Origin: Arthrobacter sp. B6 | Lineage (GTDB): Bacteria > Actinomycetota > Actinomycetes > Actinomycetales > Micrococcaceae | Assembly: GCF_001663775.1 (NCBI RefSeq) | Contig: NZ_KV467169.1 | Location: forward strand, 984,131-1,048,130 | DNA length: 64,000 nucleotides | Reading direction: 5' to 3' | Part shown: piece by piece, positions 24,669 to 32,797 of the stretch | Position numbering within the stretch: the first letter of the stretch is position 1 | How the letters are laid out: each line of letters opens with the position of its first letter | The notes under the pieces: model-generated | The model's database searches: none | Told to the model about the DNA's origin: nothing | Seen by the model: only the letters and a program-made list of their open reading frames with translations | Translations under genes and position numbers: made by a program

Positions 24669-24699
24669 AACCCCCGGATTCTCAAGGAATCCGGGGGTT
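24669..24699 (-). terminator. Intrinsic terminator of tRNA-Met
   Basis: Perfect 13-base stem (24669-24681 with 24687-24699, AACCCCCGGATTC) and a five-base loop. Read on the minus strand it is followed by a T run, ending the tRNA-Met transcript. Confidence 0.85.
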
Positions 24700-24707
24700 C
24701 TTCCATG

Positions 24708-24781
24708 TAGCGGTGGGGAGGCTCGATCTCCCGACCTCACGATTATGAGTCGTGCGCTCTAACCAACTGAGCTACACCGCC
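24708..24781 (-). tRNA. tRNA-Met (CAT)
   Basis: 74 bases. Acceptor GGCGGTG pairs with CACCGCT (one G-U), D-arm AGCTCAGTTGGTTAGAGC, anticodon loop CTCATAA, T-arm with GATCGAGCC and discriminator A. Elongator type, since initiator features (unpaired first base, three G-C pairs in the anticodon stem) are absent. The CCA is not encoded. Confidence 0.95.
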
Positions 24782-24842
24782 ACGAATGAGAAAAACCTGC
24801 GCCAAGCCGGTCAAAACCGCCTTGACACAGGCCCTCATCCAG

Positions 24843-24914
24843 AGCCCCCCACCGGAATCGATCCGGTGACCTCGTTCTTACCAAGAACGCGCTCTACCAC
24901 TGAGCTAGGGGGGC
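24843..24914 (-). tRNA. tRNA-Thr (GGT)
   Basis: 72 bases. Acceptor GCCCCCC pairs with GGGGGGC, D-arm AGCTCAGTGGTAGAGC, anticodon stem CGTTC/GAACG with loop TTGGTAA, T-arm CCGGATCGATTCCGG and discriminator T. It lies about 60 bases upstream of tRNA-Met on the same strand, so the two are probably one transcript. Confidence 0.95.
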
Positions 24915-25033
24915 AACGAGTAAATACTCTACCGGAAGATTTCGCCACCAACAAATCGGCGCTGGGGCCGGTCCCGGGGCGCCGAAACAGTTGCAACGGC
25001 AGGCATTTTGTGGCCTCGGCCCGCCGTCGGAAA

Positions 25034-25591
25034 CTAGGGCAGGTGAAGCACTTGTCCGGGGTAAATGTGGTCCGGATTCGGCACTGTACGGGCGTTGACG
25101 GCGATCAGTTCATCCAGGTCGACGCCGTACTGCGTTGCGATTCCACGCATCGTGTCCCCCTGTTCGACAACCACCTCGGAAGCGCTTGAGGGGGCCTCCG
25201 CAGCGACAGGTTCAGTCAGTACCGGCTCCGCCAGAACCGGTTCCGCCAGTTCGGGCTCGGCAACGGGCTCCACCACGGCTTCGGCCGCCGGCGGCACGTC
25301 GACCGTCTGAGCATCTGCCTGATGGTTCACAACGGCGTCAGCAGCCGCCTGGGCCGCCGTGGCCTGCTGGGCGGCAGCCGATTCGTCCGCAGCCTGGCGC
25401 TGCTCGGCTGCGCGGGCGGCCGCGTCTTCCTGGTGGGTGGACTCCGGGACCTCCCCGGGCGCCTCGGCGGGCGTTTCGGCGCTGGAACTGCGCGTGACAG
25501 TTGCGTCGACTCCGGGTCCGGACTCTGGCTGGTTCTGCGCTGCTTTGTCTGCAAGGCCGAGGTTCTTTTTCAGGTCGTCCAGGAATCCCAC
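25034..25591 (-). CDS. LysM-domain protein, cytoplasmic type
   Basis: 185 residues without a signal peptide. The head (VGFLDDLKKNLGLADKAAQ) resembles that of Kbp/YgaU-type proteins, the middle is an Ala/Glu/Pro-rich linker with EPVLAEPVLTEPV repeats, and the end is one LysM domain (VVEQGDTMRGIATQYGVDLD to YPGQVLHLP). LysM usually binds peptidoglycan; cytoplasmic versions bind potassium or small ligands. GTG at 25591 has GGAAGG upstream; the frame opens further but without a better start. Confidence 0.75.
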   Translation of the reverse strand: MGFLDDLKKNLGLADKAAQNQPESGPGVDATVTRSSSAETPAEAPGEVPESTHQEDAAARAAEQRQAADESAAAQQATAAQAAADAVVNHQADAQTVDVPPAAEAVVEPVAEPELAEPVLAEPVLTEPVAAEAPSSASEVVVEQGDTMRGIATQYGVDLDELIAVNARTVPNPDHIYPGQVLHLP

Positions 25592-25794
25592 TGGTGATGC
25601 CTTCCACTGTGCCGTGCCGGCCTGTCCTTCACGGAAGTCCGGCAACTACGCCGTTGGTAGCCCTTCGATGGTAGGTCGGAAATCCGCCTTGTCCTAGTAC
25701 CAGCGCTCCCCGGCAGCTGTAAAGCGCGACGGCGGCACTCGCGTCCCGGCGCTGGGCACCCGGTGCGGCAGCCCGGCGTCGTGCGTTAAATGCA

Positions 25795-25822
25795 GATGGG
25801 CCGGCTCGAAAGCCGGCCCATC
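25795..25822 (-). terminator. Hairpin terminator after the DEAD-box helicase gene
   Basis: Perfect 12-base stem (25795-25806 with 25811-25822, GATGGGCCGGCT) and a tetraloop of the stable CGAA/TTCG kind, about 25 bases past the helicase stop. The rest of the 200-base gap up to the LysM gene shows no gene. Confidence 0.75.
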
Positions 25823-25848
25823 GGAGCAGGTGTCAGGCTAGCTGACGG

Positions 25849-28107
25849 TTACCACTTGCCCTTGCGGTTGAAGTCACGCTGTCCGCCCTCGTTGCCGTGG
25901 CGCGGCTTGCGTGAGCCGTCACCGTGGCCGCCGAAGCGGGAATCGCTGGCCTGGCCGCGGCTGGATCCGCTGTCGGCGCCAACGCTGCGCTCCGAACGCT
26001 CGCTGTACGAGCGGCCGCCGCGGTCAGCAGCGCCGCCTTCGCTCTTGCGGAATTCCTTCTTGAACCCGCCGTTGCCCTTGAAGTTACCGCCGCGGTCGCC
26101 GCCGCCCGAGTAACCGCCGCGGTCCCCGCCACGGTTGCCCTGGTATCCGCCGCGCTCGCCGCCGCCGGACGGCTTGCGGCCGTTGTCCAGCTCGAGGTGG
26201 ATCAGCTCGCCGCCGATCCGGGTGCGGGACAGTGCGCGCAGCTGCTCGGCGCTGAGGTCCGCCGGAAGCTCCACGAGGGAGTGGTCCGAGCGGATGTCGA
26301 TGCCACCGATCTGGGCCGAGGAGATGCCGCCCTCGTTGGCAATGGCGCCCACGATGGAGCCCGGCATAACGCGCTGGCGGCGTCCGACGGCGATCCGGTA
26401 GGTCGCGTTGCCCTCGGTGAGCGAGCGGGTCGGGCCACGGGAGCCGAAGCCGTCCTTGGCACGTTCGCGCTTCTGGAACTCGGGAGCCGCAGGCAGTTCC
26501 TTGACCAGCAAAGGCTGTCCGCCCTGGGCCATGACAGCCAGTGCAGCAGCGATCTCCGAGGCGGGAACGTTGTGCTCTTCCTCGTAGGAGGAGATGAGGT
26601 CACGGAAAGCGGCAACGTCCTCGGACTCAAGGGTCTCGGTGATGCGCTCGGCGAACTTGCCCAGGCGCAGCGTGTTCACGGTCTCGGCCGTGGGCAGGTG
26701 CATCTGCTCCACCGGCTGGCGGGTTGCCTTCTCGATGGAACGCAGCAGGTACTTCTCCCGCGGCGTCATGAACAGGATGGCATCGCCGGAACGGCCTGCA
26801 CGGCCGGTGCGGCCGATGCGGTGGACGTAGGACTCGGTGTCGTGCGGGATGTCGTAGTTGACCACGTGGCTGATGCGCTCCACGTCAAGGCCGCGGGCCG
26901 CGACGTCGGTGGCCACCAGGATGTCGATGCGGCCTTCCTTCAGCGCGTCGACAGTGCGTTCGCGCTGCTGCTGCGGAATGTCGCCGTTGATGGCCGCAGC
27001 CTGGAAGCCGCGCGCTTTCAGCTTGTCAGCCAGGTCCTCGGTAGCCATCTTGGTGCGCACGAAGGCGATAACGCCGTCGAACTCTTCAACTTCGAGGATG
27101 CGGGTCAGGGCATCAAGCTTGTGCGGGCCCATAACCTGCAGGTACCGCTGGCGGGTGTTCGCGCCGGTGGTGGTCTTGGACTTCACCGAGATCTCGGCCG
27201 GGTTGTTCAGGTACTGCTTGGACATGCGGCGGATCTGGCTCGGCATGGTGGCCGAGAACAGTGCCACCTGGCGGTCCGACGGGGTCTGCTGGAAGATCTG
27301 CTCCACGTCTTCCGCGAAGCCCATGCGCAGCATTTCGTCGGCCTCGTCCAGCACCAGGTACTGGAGTTCGGACAGGTCCAGGGAACCCTTGGAGATGTGG
27401 TCGATCACACGGCCGGGGGTACCAACAACAACCTGGGCACCGCGGCGCAGGCCGGCGAGCTGGGGACCGTAGGCGGAGCCGCCGTAGACGGGGAGGACGG
27501 TGAAGTCATCGATGTGCTTGGCGTACGAAGTGAAGGCCTCGGCAACCTGGAGCGCCAGCTCGCGGGTCGGAGCCAGCACCAGGGCCTGGGTCTTGCGGGA
27601 CGGGCCGTTGAGGTCGTGGAGCTCGGCCAGGCGTGACAGTGCCGGTACTGCGAATGCTGCAGTCTTACCGGTTCCGGTCTGGGCGAGGCCCACGACGTCG
27701 CGGCCTTCGAGCAGCAGCGGGATGGTTGCTGCCTGGATGGGGGAAGGCTTCTCGTAGCCGACATCCTGCAGGGCGGCAAGGACGCGTCCGTCGATGCCCA
27801 GATCGGCGAACTTGATGCCCTCTTCTTCGTCTTCCTCAACCTTGGCTGCGGGAGCTTCCTCAACCTTGGCGGCGGGCGCTTCCTCAACCTTGGCGGCGGG
27901 CGCTTCCTCGGCCTTGGCCACGGGCGCTGCGGTGTCAGCGGCGGGAGCTGCGGCTTCAACGGCCGGCTCAGCTGCGGCTTCAACGGCCGGTTCGCCGGCG
28001 GGGGCAGCGGAGGTCTCGGCTGCGGGAACAGCGGCCTCGGTGAATTCGATGGCGGCGGTTTCGGCGGTTACCGCTTCAGCGGCGGCGTCGTTCTGATTTT
28101 CGGGCAT
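25849..28107 (-). CDS. deaD: DEAD-box RNA helicase, CsdA/DeaD-like with long acidic head and RGG tail
   Basis: 752 residues. The first 100 are Ala/Glu-rich with the block KVEEAPAA repeated three times. The helicase core follows: Q motif (FADLGI, PSPIQ), AQTGTGKT, LAPTREL, GTPGRVID, LDEADEML, FSATMP, ARGLDVER and HRIGRTGRAGRSG. A DbpA-like RNA-binding domain (IAVGRRQRVMPGSIVGAIAN) and a Gly/Arg-rich tail end the protein. It probably remodels structured RNA in ribosome assembly and cold adaptation. A leader of about 300 bases with a terminator-like hairpin lies upstream. Confidence 0.93.
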   Translation of the reverse strand: MPENQNDAAAEAVTAETAAIEFTEAAVPAAETSAAPAGEPAVEAAAEPAVEAAAPAADTAAPVAKAEEAPAAKVEEAPAAKVEEAPAAKVEEDEEEGIKFADLGIDGRVLAALQDVGYEKPSPIQAATIPLLLEGRDVVGLAQTGTGKTAAFAVPALSRLAELHDLNGPSRKTQALVLAPTRELALQVAEAFTSYAKHIDDFTVLPVYGGSAYGPQLAGLRRGAQVVVGTPGRVIDHISKGSLDLSELQYLVLDEADEMLRMGFAEDVEQIFQQTPSDRQVALFSATMPSQIRRMSKQYLNNPAEISVKSKTTTGANTRQRYLQVMGPHKLDALTRILEVEEFDGVIAFVRTKMATEDLADKLKARGFQAAAINGDIPQQQRERTVDALKEGRIDILVATDVAARGLDVERISHVVNYDIPHDTESYVHRIGRTGRAGRSGDAILFMTPREKYLLRSIEKATRQPVEQMHLPTAETVNTLRLGKFAERITETLESEDVAAFRDLISSYEEEHNVPASEIAAALAVMAQGGQPLLVKELPAAPEFQKRERAKDGFGSRGPTRSLTEGNATYRIAVGRRQRVMPGSIVGAIANEGGISSAQIGGIDIRSDHSLVELPADLSAEQLRALSRTRIGGELIHLELDNGRKPSGGGERGGYQGNRGGDRGGYSGGGDRGGNFKGNGGFKKEFRKSEGGAADRGGRSYSERSERSVGADSGSSRGQASDSRFGGHGDGSRKPRHGNEGGQRDFNRKGKW
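27831..27926. repeat. Four tandem 24-base units in the helicase gene
   Basis: Units begin at 27831, 27855, 27879 and 27903 (CTTCCTCAACCTTGGCGGCG consensus start). The second and third are identical, the first and fourth differ at a few places. They encode the KVEEAPAA blocks of the N-terminal head. The 24-base period keeps the frame, so copy number could vary between strains. Confidence 0.85.
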
Positions 28108-28549
28108 AGGGAAGTTTCCTCATCCATAGGGGGCCAGGCGGCACTACCCGAGGTGAGCGGAGCCGCAGTACATGTGCCGTGGATGCCGGGCAAACATTGA
28201 CCGGCCGGTCACGTAGAAGTCCGGCGCTTTCGCAATCCCGTGGCAGGACTTCCCGCTGCATCTCTTGGCTGCTATCCCAGCAGTCTGTACAGCGTTTTCT
28301 TTAGCCGGCTCTCCCTATGAAAATGCCCGCTTCACTTGCGGGCCCCAACACTTGCCAGTCCTGCCTCAAAAATTGGGCAGAATAAAGGGATTTCCGGAGT
28401 GGGGGATGTTTCAAGTGTAAGGCACAGATCCCCCCAGGAGTTAATTAACGCCCGACGGCGGCGGTGAGCTTGCGCACATCCACGTCGGTTTCCGCCGAAC
28501 AAGGTACCCGGGCAGGCGATCGGACCGGGCACCTGACGGCCCGGCCTGG
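28108..28549 (-). promoter_or_regulatory. Long leader region of the helicase gene
   Basis: About 440 bases without a convincing gene. On the minus strand a TACACT -10 candidate (28414-28419) would give a leader of about 300 bases. Inside it a hairpin (28325-28343, GCCCGC/GCGGGC) is followed by ATTTTC, and a second small one lies at 28269-28283 (CTGCT/AGCAG). Long structured leaders are common for cold-shock helicases. The first hairpin could alternatively terminate the MOSC gene upstream. Confidence 0.45.
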
Positions 28550-29203
28550 CTACTTCCCCACGCGCCTGAGCATGGCCTCGAACCTGTCGTGGTACTCGGG
28601 CTGCAGGCGGATCTCGCCGTCGGCTTCGGCATCCCGCAGCGCCTCCATGATCTCCAGGTCCGGGTCGCTGAACCACCTGCCAATGGTGATGCCGTGCTTC
28701 GGGACGTACAGGCGATGGATGTAGTCGCCGGCCTGGATGGTCCCGGTCCGGATCACCCGGAGGTAGGTGCCCACACGTCCGGCGTCAGTGAAGCGCTTGA
28801 CCCACTGCGGCTCCCCCATCCGGCGCTGGAACGCGGCGCAGGGCGTGCGGGGCGATGTGACTTCCAGTTCGACGTCGAGACCGATCTTCCAGCGTTCCCC
28901 GATCACCGCCCCGGTGGTTTCAATGCCGGCAACGCGGAGGTTCTCGCCGAATATGCCCGGCGGGAGGTCCCGTTGCAGCTCGTTCGCCCAGTAGTCGGCG
29001 TCCGCCTGGGAGTACGCGTAGACGGCCTGGTCCTCGCCGCCGTGGTGGATCCGGCTCGCCTGGATATCACCGTGGAGGCCAAGTTTGTGGACCTTGAGGG
29101 GACCCTCCACCGGCCGCTTGTCGATGGCGGTGACTCCCACGCTGCCTTCGTCTGGAAGGAGCTGGTGGACGCGGCAGACTGCGAGCACTGATGCGGTTTC
29201 CAT
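28550..29203 (-). CDS. MOSC domain protein
   Basis: 217 residues of the MOSC (molybdenum-cofactor sulfurase C-terminal) family, YiiM-like: GDIQASRIHHGGEDQAVYAYSQADADYW, PPGIFGENLR, and the conserved Cys in SPRTPCAAFQRRM that binds the sulfur or cofactor. Such proteins reduce N-hydroxylated compounds or handle Mo-cofactor. No other Mo-cofactor genes are nearby. ATG with TACACT six bases upstream, so probably leaderless. Confidence 0.88.
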   Translation of the reverse strand: METASVLAVCRVHQLLPDEGSVGVTAIDKRPVEGPLKVHKLGLHGDIQASRIHHGGEDQAVYAYSQADADYWANELQRDLPPGIFGENLRVAGIETTGAVIGERWKIGLDVELEVTSPRTPCAAFQRRMGEPQWVKRFTDAGRVGTYLRVIRTGTIQAGDYIHRLYVPKHGITIGRWFSDPDLEIMEALRDAEADGEIRLQPEYHDRFEAMLRRVGK

Positions 29204-29209
29204 GGCTCC

Positions 29210-29215
29210 AGTGTA
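29210..29215 (-). promoter_or_regulatory. -10 box of the MOSC gene, leaderless type
   Basis: TACACT on the minus strand, six bases (GGAGCC), then ATG at 29203. Confidence 0.45.
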
Positions 29216-29374
29216 GGGTTCCCGGGCGCCCTGCCGCCGTTGCAGGCGGAGATGGGCGGTTCCCTGCCTTTTGCGGCTCGCAGCCGGACCGGGCAGAGAC
29301 TACGCTGAATTCAGGATTGAGATTCCGGCGCGCAGGTGCGCCCGCATTCAACATGGACTACCGAGGGGGACGCC

Positions 29375-30013
29375 GTGGACCCGAACAAGGATCCGGAGCA
29401 CGATCCACAGAAGGACCGGGCCGGCAACAGCCCGCAGGACAGCGGCGACGGCCCTGGCCACAACGCCGCGGGCGCCGCTCCTTCCGACGCACCAAAACCC
29501 GACGTACCAAAACCACCGCCGTGGCAGGTCCCCAAGCCGGAGCTGCGCCCTGATCTCCTGAATGAACCCACGCCGATGGTGGATCCCTTCGCCAGGGACC
29601 GCGACCGCGAGATGCATGAGGCGGCGGCCCGAAAAAAGCGTTCCCAGCGGCGGACGGTTGTCGTGGGGCTTGGTGTCACGGCCCTCCTTGCCGGCACCCT
29701 CACGGCGGTGGTCTCCAGCAACCAGGATGAACCCGAGTACGCCCAGGTCTGTTTCAACGACGAAACCGGCGAGCGGGTGGAGGATACCCAGTGCAACAGT
29801 TCCGCCGGTCGCGCCGGCGGCCTGTACGCCTGGTACTTCTTTTCGCGTGGCGCCTACGTCCCGCCAGTTGGCCAGAACCGGTCCACTGCCCCGAACTTCA
29901 CGCGGACCATACCCAGCGACGCGAAAGCCTCCACCGGCTACAGCACCAGGGGCGGCACCGTCAGCAGGGGCGGCTTCGGCAGCAGCTCCAAGGGCGGAAG
30001 CACGGGGGGCTAG
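29375..30013 (+). CDS. Single-pass membrane protein, DUF1190/YgiB-like role by context
   Basis: 212 residues from a GTG with AGGGGGA upstream. The head is Pro/Asp-rich and charged, then a basic patch (KKRSQRR) and one helix (TVVVGLGVTALLAGTLTAVV, about 92-112), and an outer domain with VCFNDETGERVEDTQC, GLYAWYFFSRG and a Gly/Ser-rich tail. The outer motif and the position directly before a glutathionylspermidine-synthase-like gene mirror YgiB-YgiC of E. coli and YjfM-YjfC of Bacillus. The sequence match is faint, so the family name rests mainly on context. Confidence 0.7.
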   Translation: MDPNKDPEHDPQKDRAGNSPQDSGDGPGHNAAGAAPSDAPKPDVPKPPPWQVPKPELRPDLLNEPTPMVDPFARDRDREMHEAAARKKRSQRRTVVVGLGVTALLAGTLTAVVSSNQDEPEYAQVCFNDETGERVEDTQCNSSAGRAGGLYAWYFFSRGAYVPPVGQNRSTAPNFTRTIPSDAKASTGYSTRGGTVSRGGFGSSSKGGSTGG

Positions 30014-30015
30014 GC

Positions 30016-31227
30016 GTGAAGCGGTTGTTATCGGAGCCCCGTCCCGGCTGGAAGCAGAAGATCGAAGAGCAGGGCCTGGTCTTCTCCACCACCACCATGC
30101 CCGACGGCCGGAAAATCGAATACTGGCACGAGGCGGCCTATTACGAATTCACCATGGACGAGGTGGAGGCCCTGGAGGTTGCGGCCGAAGACATGCACAG
30201 GATGTGCCTTGAAGCGGCAAAGTTCCTGGCGACGGGGGCCATGGGCAACATCGGCATCGGTCCGCAGGCCCTGGAGCTGGCCGCCGAGTCCCTGCAGGCG
30301 GGGGACATGGACATCTACGGGCGCTTCGACTTCATCTACGATGGCCAAGGCGGACCGGCCAAGATGCTGGAGTACAACGCCGACACTCCCACTGGCCTGA
30401 TCGAGGCTGCAGTGGCCCAGTGGTTCTGGCTGCAGGACGTGTTCCCCGAGAAGGACCAATGGAATGGCATCCACGAAGCCCTGATCCGGCAATGGAGGAA
30501 GCTGCAGTACCGCACGGGAATGAGCACCCTCCACATCGCCCATTCAGAGGCCGAGGAATCCGGCGAGGACTGGATGACGGCCGCATATATGCGGGACGTG
30601 GCCAGCCAGGCCGGCTGGACCACCATCGGCATCAACATGTCCGACATCGGCTGGGATCCCAACCTGAACCGGTTCGTGGACCTGGACAATTTCATGATCA
30701 GCACCATGTTCAAGCTGTACCCGTGGGAGCTGATGATGAAGGAACCGTTCGGGCACCGGCTGCTGCAACGTGCACACAATCCCCGCTGGGTGGAGCCGGC
30801 CTGGAAGATGCTGCTGTCCAACAAGGCCCTCCTCGCCGCACTGTGGCACCTCTATCCGGACCACCCCAACCTGCTGCCGGCCTACCTCAACGAACCGGGG
30901 CCCCTGAAGGAATGGGTGGCGAAACCGCTGCACGGGCGCGAAGGCGACAACATCAGGATCCATTCCGAGGGCATCAGCCTGGAGCAGCCGGGCGGATACG
31001 GCCGGGAGGGCTGGTGCTACCAGCAGTTCCATCCACTGCCGGACTTCGACGGCAACCACCCCGTCCTGGGCCTCTGGGTAGTGGACGGCGAATCCGTGGG
31101 GTGCGGTATCCGGGAATCGGACGGCCCCATCACCGACTACTTCTGCCGTTTTGTGCCCAACACCATTGACGCCCCGGCGCCACTTTCAGCGCAGGCCCAC
31201 TCCAACAAGGCAGGTATCGCCCTATGA
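30016..31227 (+). CDS. Glutathionylspermidine synthase-like ATP-grasp protein (YgiC/YjfC-like)
   Basis: 403 residues with the C-terminal ATP-grasp amide-ligase part of Gsp synthetase: GRFDFIYDGQGGPAKMLEYN and ADTPTGLIEAAVAQWFWLQ (about 96-135), and VDGESVGCGIRESDGPITDY at the end. The amidase domain of the E. coli bifunctional enzyme is missing. It should join a carboxyl group to an amine with ATP, but actinobacteria lack glutathione and mostly use mycothiol, so the natural substrates must differ (inference). The GTG starts two bases after the upstream stop; its own stop overlaps a 12-codon frame leading to the permease. Confidence 0.88.
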   Translation: MKRLLSEPRPGWKQKIEEQGLVFSTTTMPDGRKIEYWHEAAYYEFTMDEVEALEVAAEDMHRMCLEAAKFLATGAMGNIGIGPQALELAAESLQAGDMDIYGRFDFIYDGQGGPAKMLEYNADTPTGLIEAAVAQWFWLQDVFPEKDQWNGIHEALIRQWRKLQYRTGMSTLHIAHSEAEESGEDWMTAAYMRDVASQAGWTTIGINMSDIGWDPNLNRFVDLDNFMISTMFKLYPWELMMKEPFGHRLLQRAHNPRWVEPAWKMLLSNKALLAALWHLYPDHPNLLPAYLNEPGPLKEWVAKPLHGREGDNIRIHSEGISLEQPGGYGREGWCYQQFHPLPDFDGNHPVLGLWVVDGESVGCGIRESDGPITDYFCRFVPNTIDAPAPLSAQAHSNKAGIAL

Positions 31228-31262
31228 GCCCCCTGACACTCCCGAGCCCGGTCACACCATGA
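31224..31262 (+). CDS. Putative 12-residue coupling ORF before the APC permease
   Basis: MSPLTLPSPVTP. Its ATG overlaps the stop of the synthetase-like gene (ATGA) and its TGA overlaps the permease ATG (ATGA). This double overlap would hand ribosomes from one gene to the next across the 31-base gap, where the permease has no ribosome site. It may be chance. Confidence 0.35.
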   Translation: MSPLTLPSPVTP

Positions 31263-32797
31263 GTACGGAGACGACGACGGCGGGTGGCGGTTCCGGCGGA
31301 CCGTCCGGAGGTGCCGTTCCCGCCAAAGGCCTCCGGGCGGGAATCCTGGACCTCGGCGACTCCGTCATGCTGGGCCTCGCCTCGACTGCGCCCGTGTACT
31401 CGCTCGCCGCCACTCTGGGCCTGATCGTGGCCGTCAACGGAAACTACACCCCACTGGTCCTGGTGCTGGGATTCATCCCCGTGCTGTTCATCGCGTATGC
31501 GTTCCGCGAGCTGAACAGTGCGATGCCCGACTGCGGCACCTCGTTCATCTGGGCCCGTCGCGCATTTGGTCCCTGGGCGGGCTGGCTGGGCGGCTGGGGC
31601 CTGGCCCTGGCGGGAATCGTGGTCCTGGCCAACCTGGCCCAGGTGGCGGGTCAGTACCTGTGGCTGCTGGTGGGCGACGGAGCCCTTGCCGGGAACGCCC
31701 TGCTGGTCACCGTTACGGGCGTGCTGTTCATTGCACTGATGACGCTGGTGAACTACCGCGGCATCAGGCTGGGCGAGCACGTCCAGCGGGTCCTGACGTA
31801 CATCCAGTACATCTCGCTGGGGATTTTTGCCCTGGCCCTGATCATCCGGATCGCGGGAGGAGCCCCTGAGGGCCAGGCCTTTGATATTGAATGGTTCAAC
31901 CCCGTGGGAGCCTTTGCCGATCCGAGTGCTGTAGTGCACGGCGCCCTGCTGGCCCTGTTCATCTACTGGGGCTGGGACACGTGCCTGGCGGTCAACGAGG
32001 AAACAGAGAACCCTCACAAAACGCCTGGGCGCGGCGCCGTCATCTCCGCGTTCGTCCTGCTGGCCATCTACGTTTCGATGGCCCTCCTGGTCATGATGTA
32101 CGCCACGGTGGGCACGGAAGGAATCGGCCTGGGCAACAGCGAGAACCAGGACGACGTCTTCGTGGCCATGAAAGACGTCGTACTGGGCCCGTGGGGCTGG
32201 CTGATCGTGGTGGCAGTCCTGGCGTCGGTGTTGTCCTCCACGCAAACCACCATCCTTCCGACCGCCCGTGGCACGCTGTCCATGGGCGTCCACGGCGCAC
32301 TTCCCGCAAAGTTCGGCAGGGTGCATCCACGCAACCAGACACCCGGATTCTCCACCCAGGTCATGGGTGCGGCTGCGATTGGCTACTACGTGGCCATGAG
32401 CGTCCTGAGCGAGAATCTGCTGTCGGACTCCATCAGTTCGATCAGTCTGTTCATCGCCTTCTACTTCTCGCTGACCGGTTTCGCCTGCGTTTGGTATTTC
32501 CGCCGGACGCTGCGTGAATCGGCCCGTAATCTGTGGTTCCGGGGAATTTTCCCGCTGCTCGGCGCATTGATGCTGACCGCGGCGTTCTTCGTCTCGGCCG
32601 TTGAGATGTGGGATCCGGCGTACGGTGACACGCAGATCTTCGGGATCGGCGGGGCCTTCGTAAGCGGCGTGCTGCTCCTGTCCCTGGGCGTGGTGCTGGC
32701 CGTGGTCTGCCGGTTCCTGCCGTCGACGCGCGGATACTTCACGGGCAGGCCCGCCGCCGCGGCAGCTGCCTCCGCCAGGGCTGTGGATCTCCCGTGA
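31259..32797 (+). CDS. APC family amino acid/amine permease
   Basis: 512 residues and about twelve membrane helices of the amino acid-polyamine-organocation family. Seen: LGDSVMLGLASTAPVYSLAA in the first helix, FRELNSAMPDCGTSFIWARR and FGPWAGWLGGWGLALAG, typical of the substrate-binding unwound helices. It probably imports an amino acid or polyamine; the adjacent amide ligase makes an amine an attractive guess. The ATG lacks a ribosome site and relies on coupling from upstream. The stop overlaps the next gene (GTGA). Confidence 0.9.
   Translation: MSTETTTAGGGSGGPSGGAVPAKGLRAGILDLGDSVMLGLASTAPVYSLAATLGLIVAVNGNYTPLVLVLGFIPVLFIAYAFRELNSAMPDCGTSFIWARRAFGPWAGWLGGWGLALAGIVVLANLAQVAGQYLWLLVGDGALAGNALLVTVTGVLFIALMTLVNYRGIRLGEHVQRVLTYIQYISLGIFALALIIRIAGGAPEGQAFDIEWFNPVGAFADPSAVVHGALLALFIYWGWDTCLAVNEETENPHKTPGRGAVISAFVLLAIYVSMALLVMMYATVGTEGIGLGNSENQDDVFVAMKDVVLGPWGWLIVVAVLASVLSSTQTTILPTARGTLSMGVHGALPAKFGRVHPRNQTPGFSTQVMGAAAIGYYVAMSVLSENLLSDSISSISLFIAFYFSLTGFACVWYFRRTLRESARNLWFRGIFPLLGALMLTAAFFVSAVEMWDPAYGDTQIFGIGGAFVSGVLLLSLGVVLAVVCRFLPSTRGYFTGRPAAAAAASARAVDLP

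Noticed and set aside
25924..27636. 570-codon open frame on the plus strand
   Set aside because: Antisense to the DEAD-box helicase; no domain.
27831..27926. Regular 24-base repeats as a possible CRISPR array
   Set aside because: No spacers; contiguous coding repeats in frame with the helicase.
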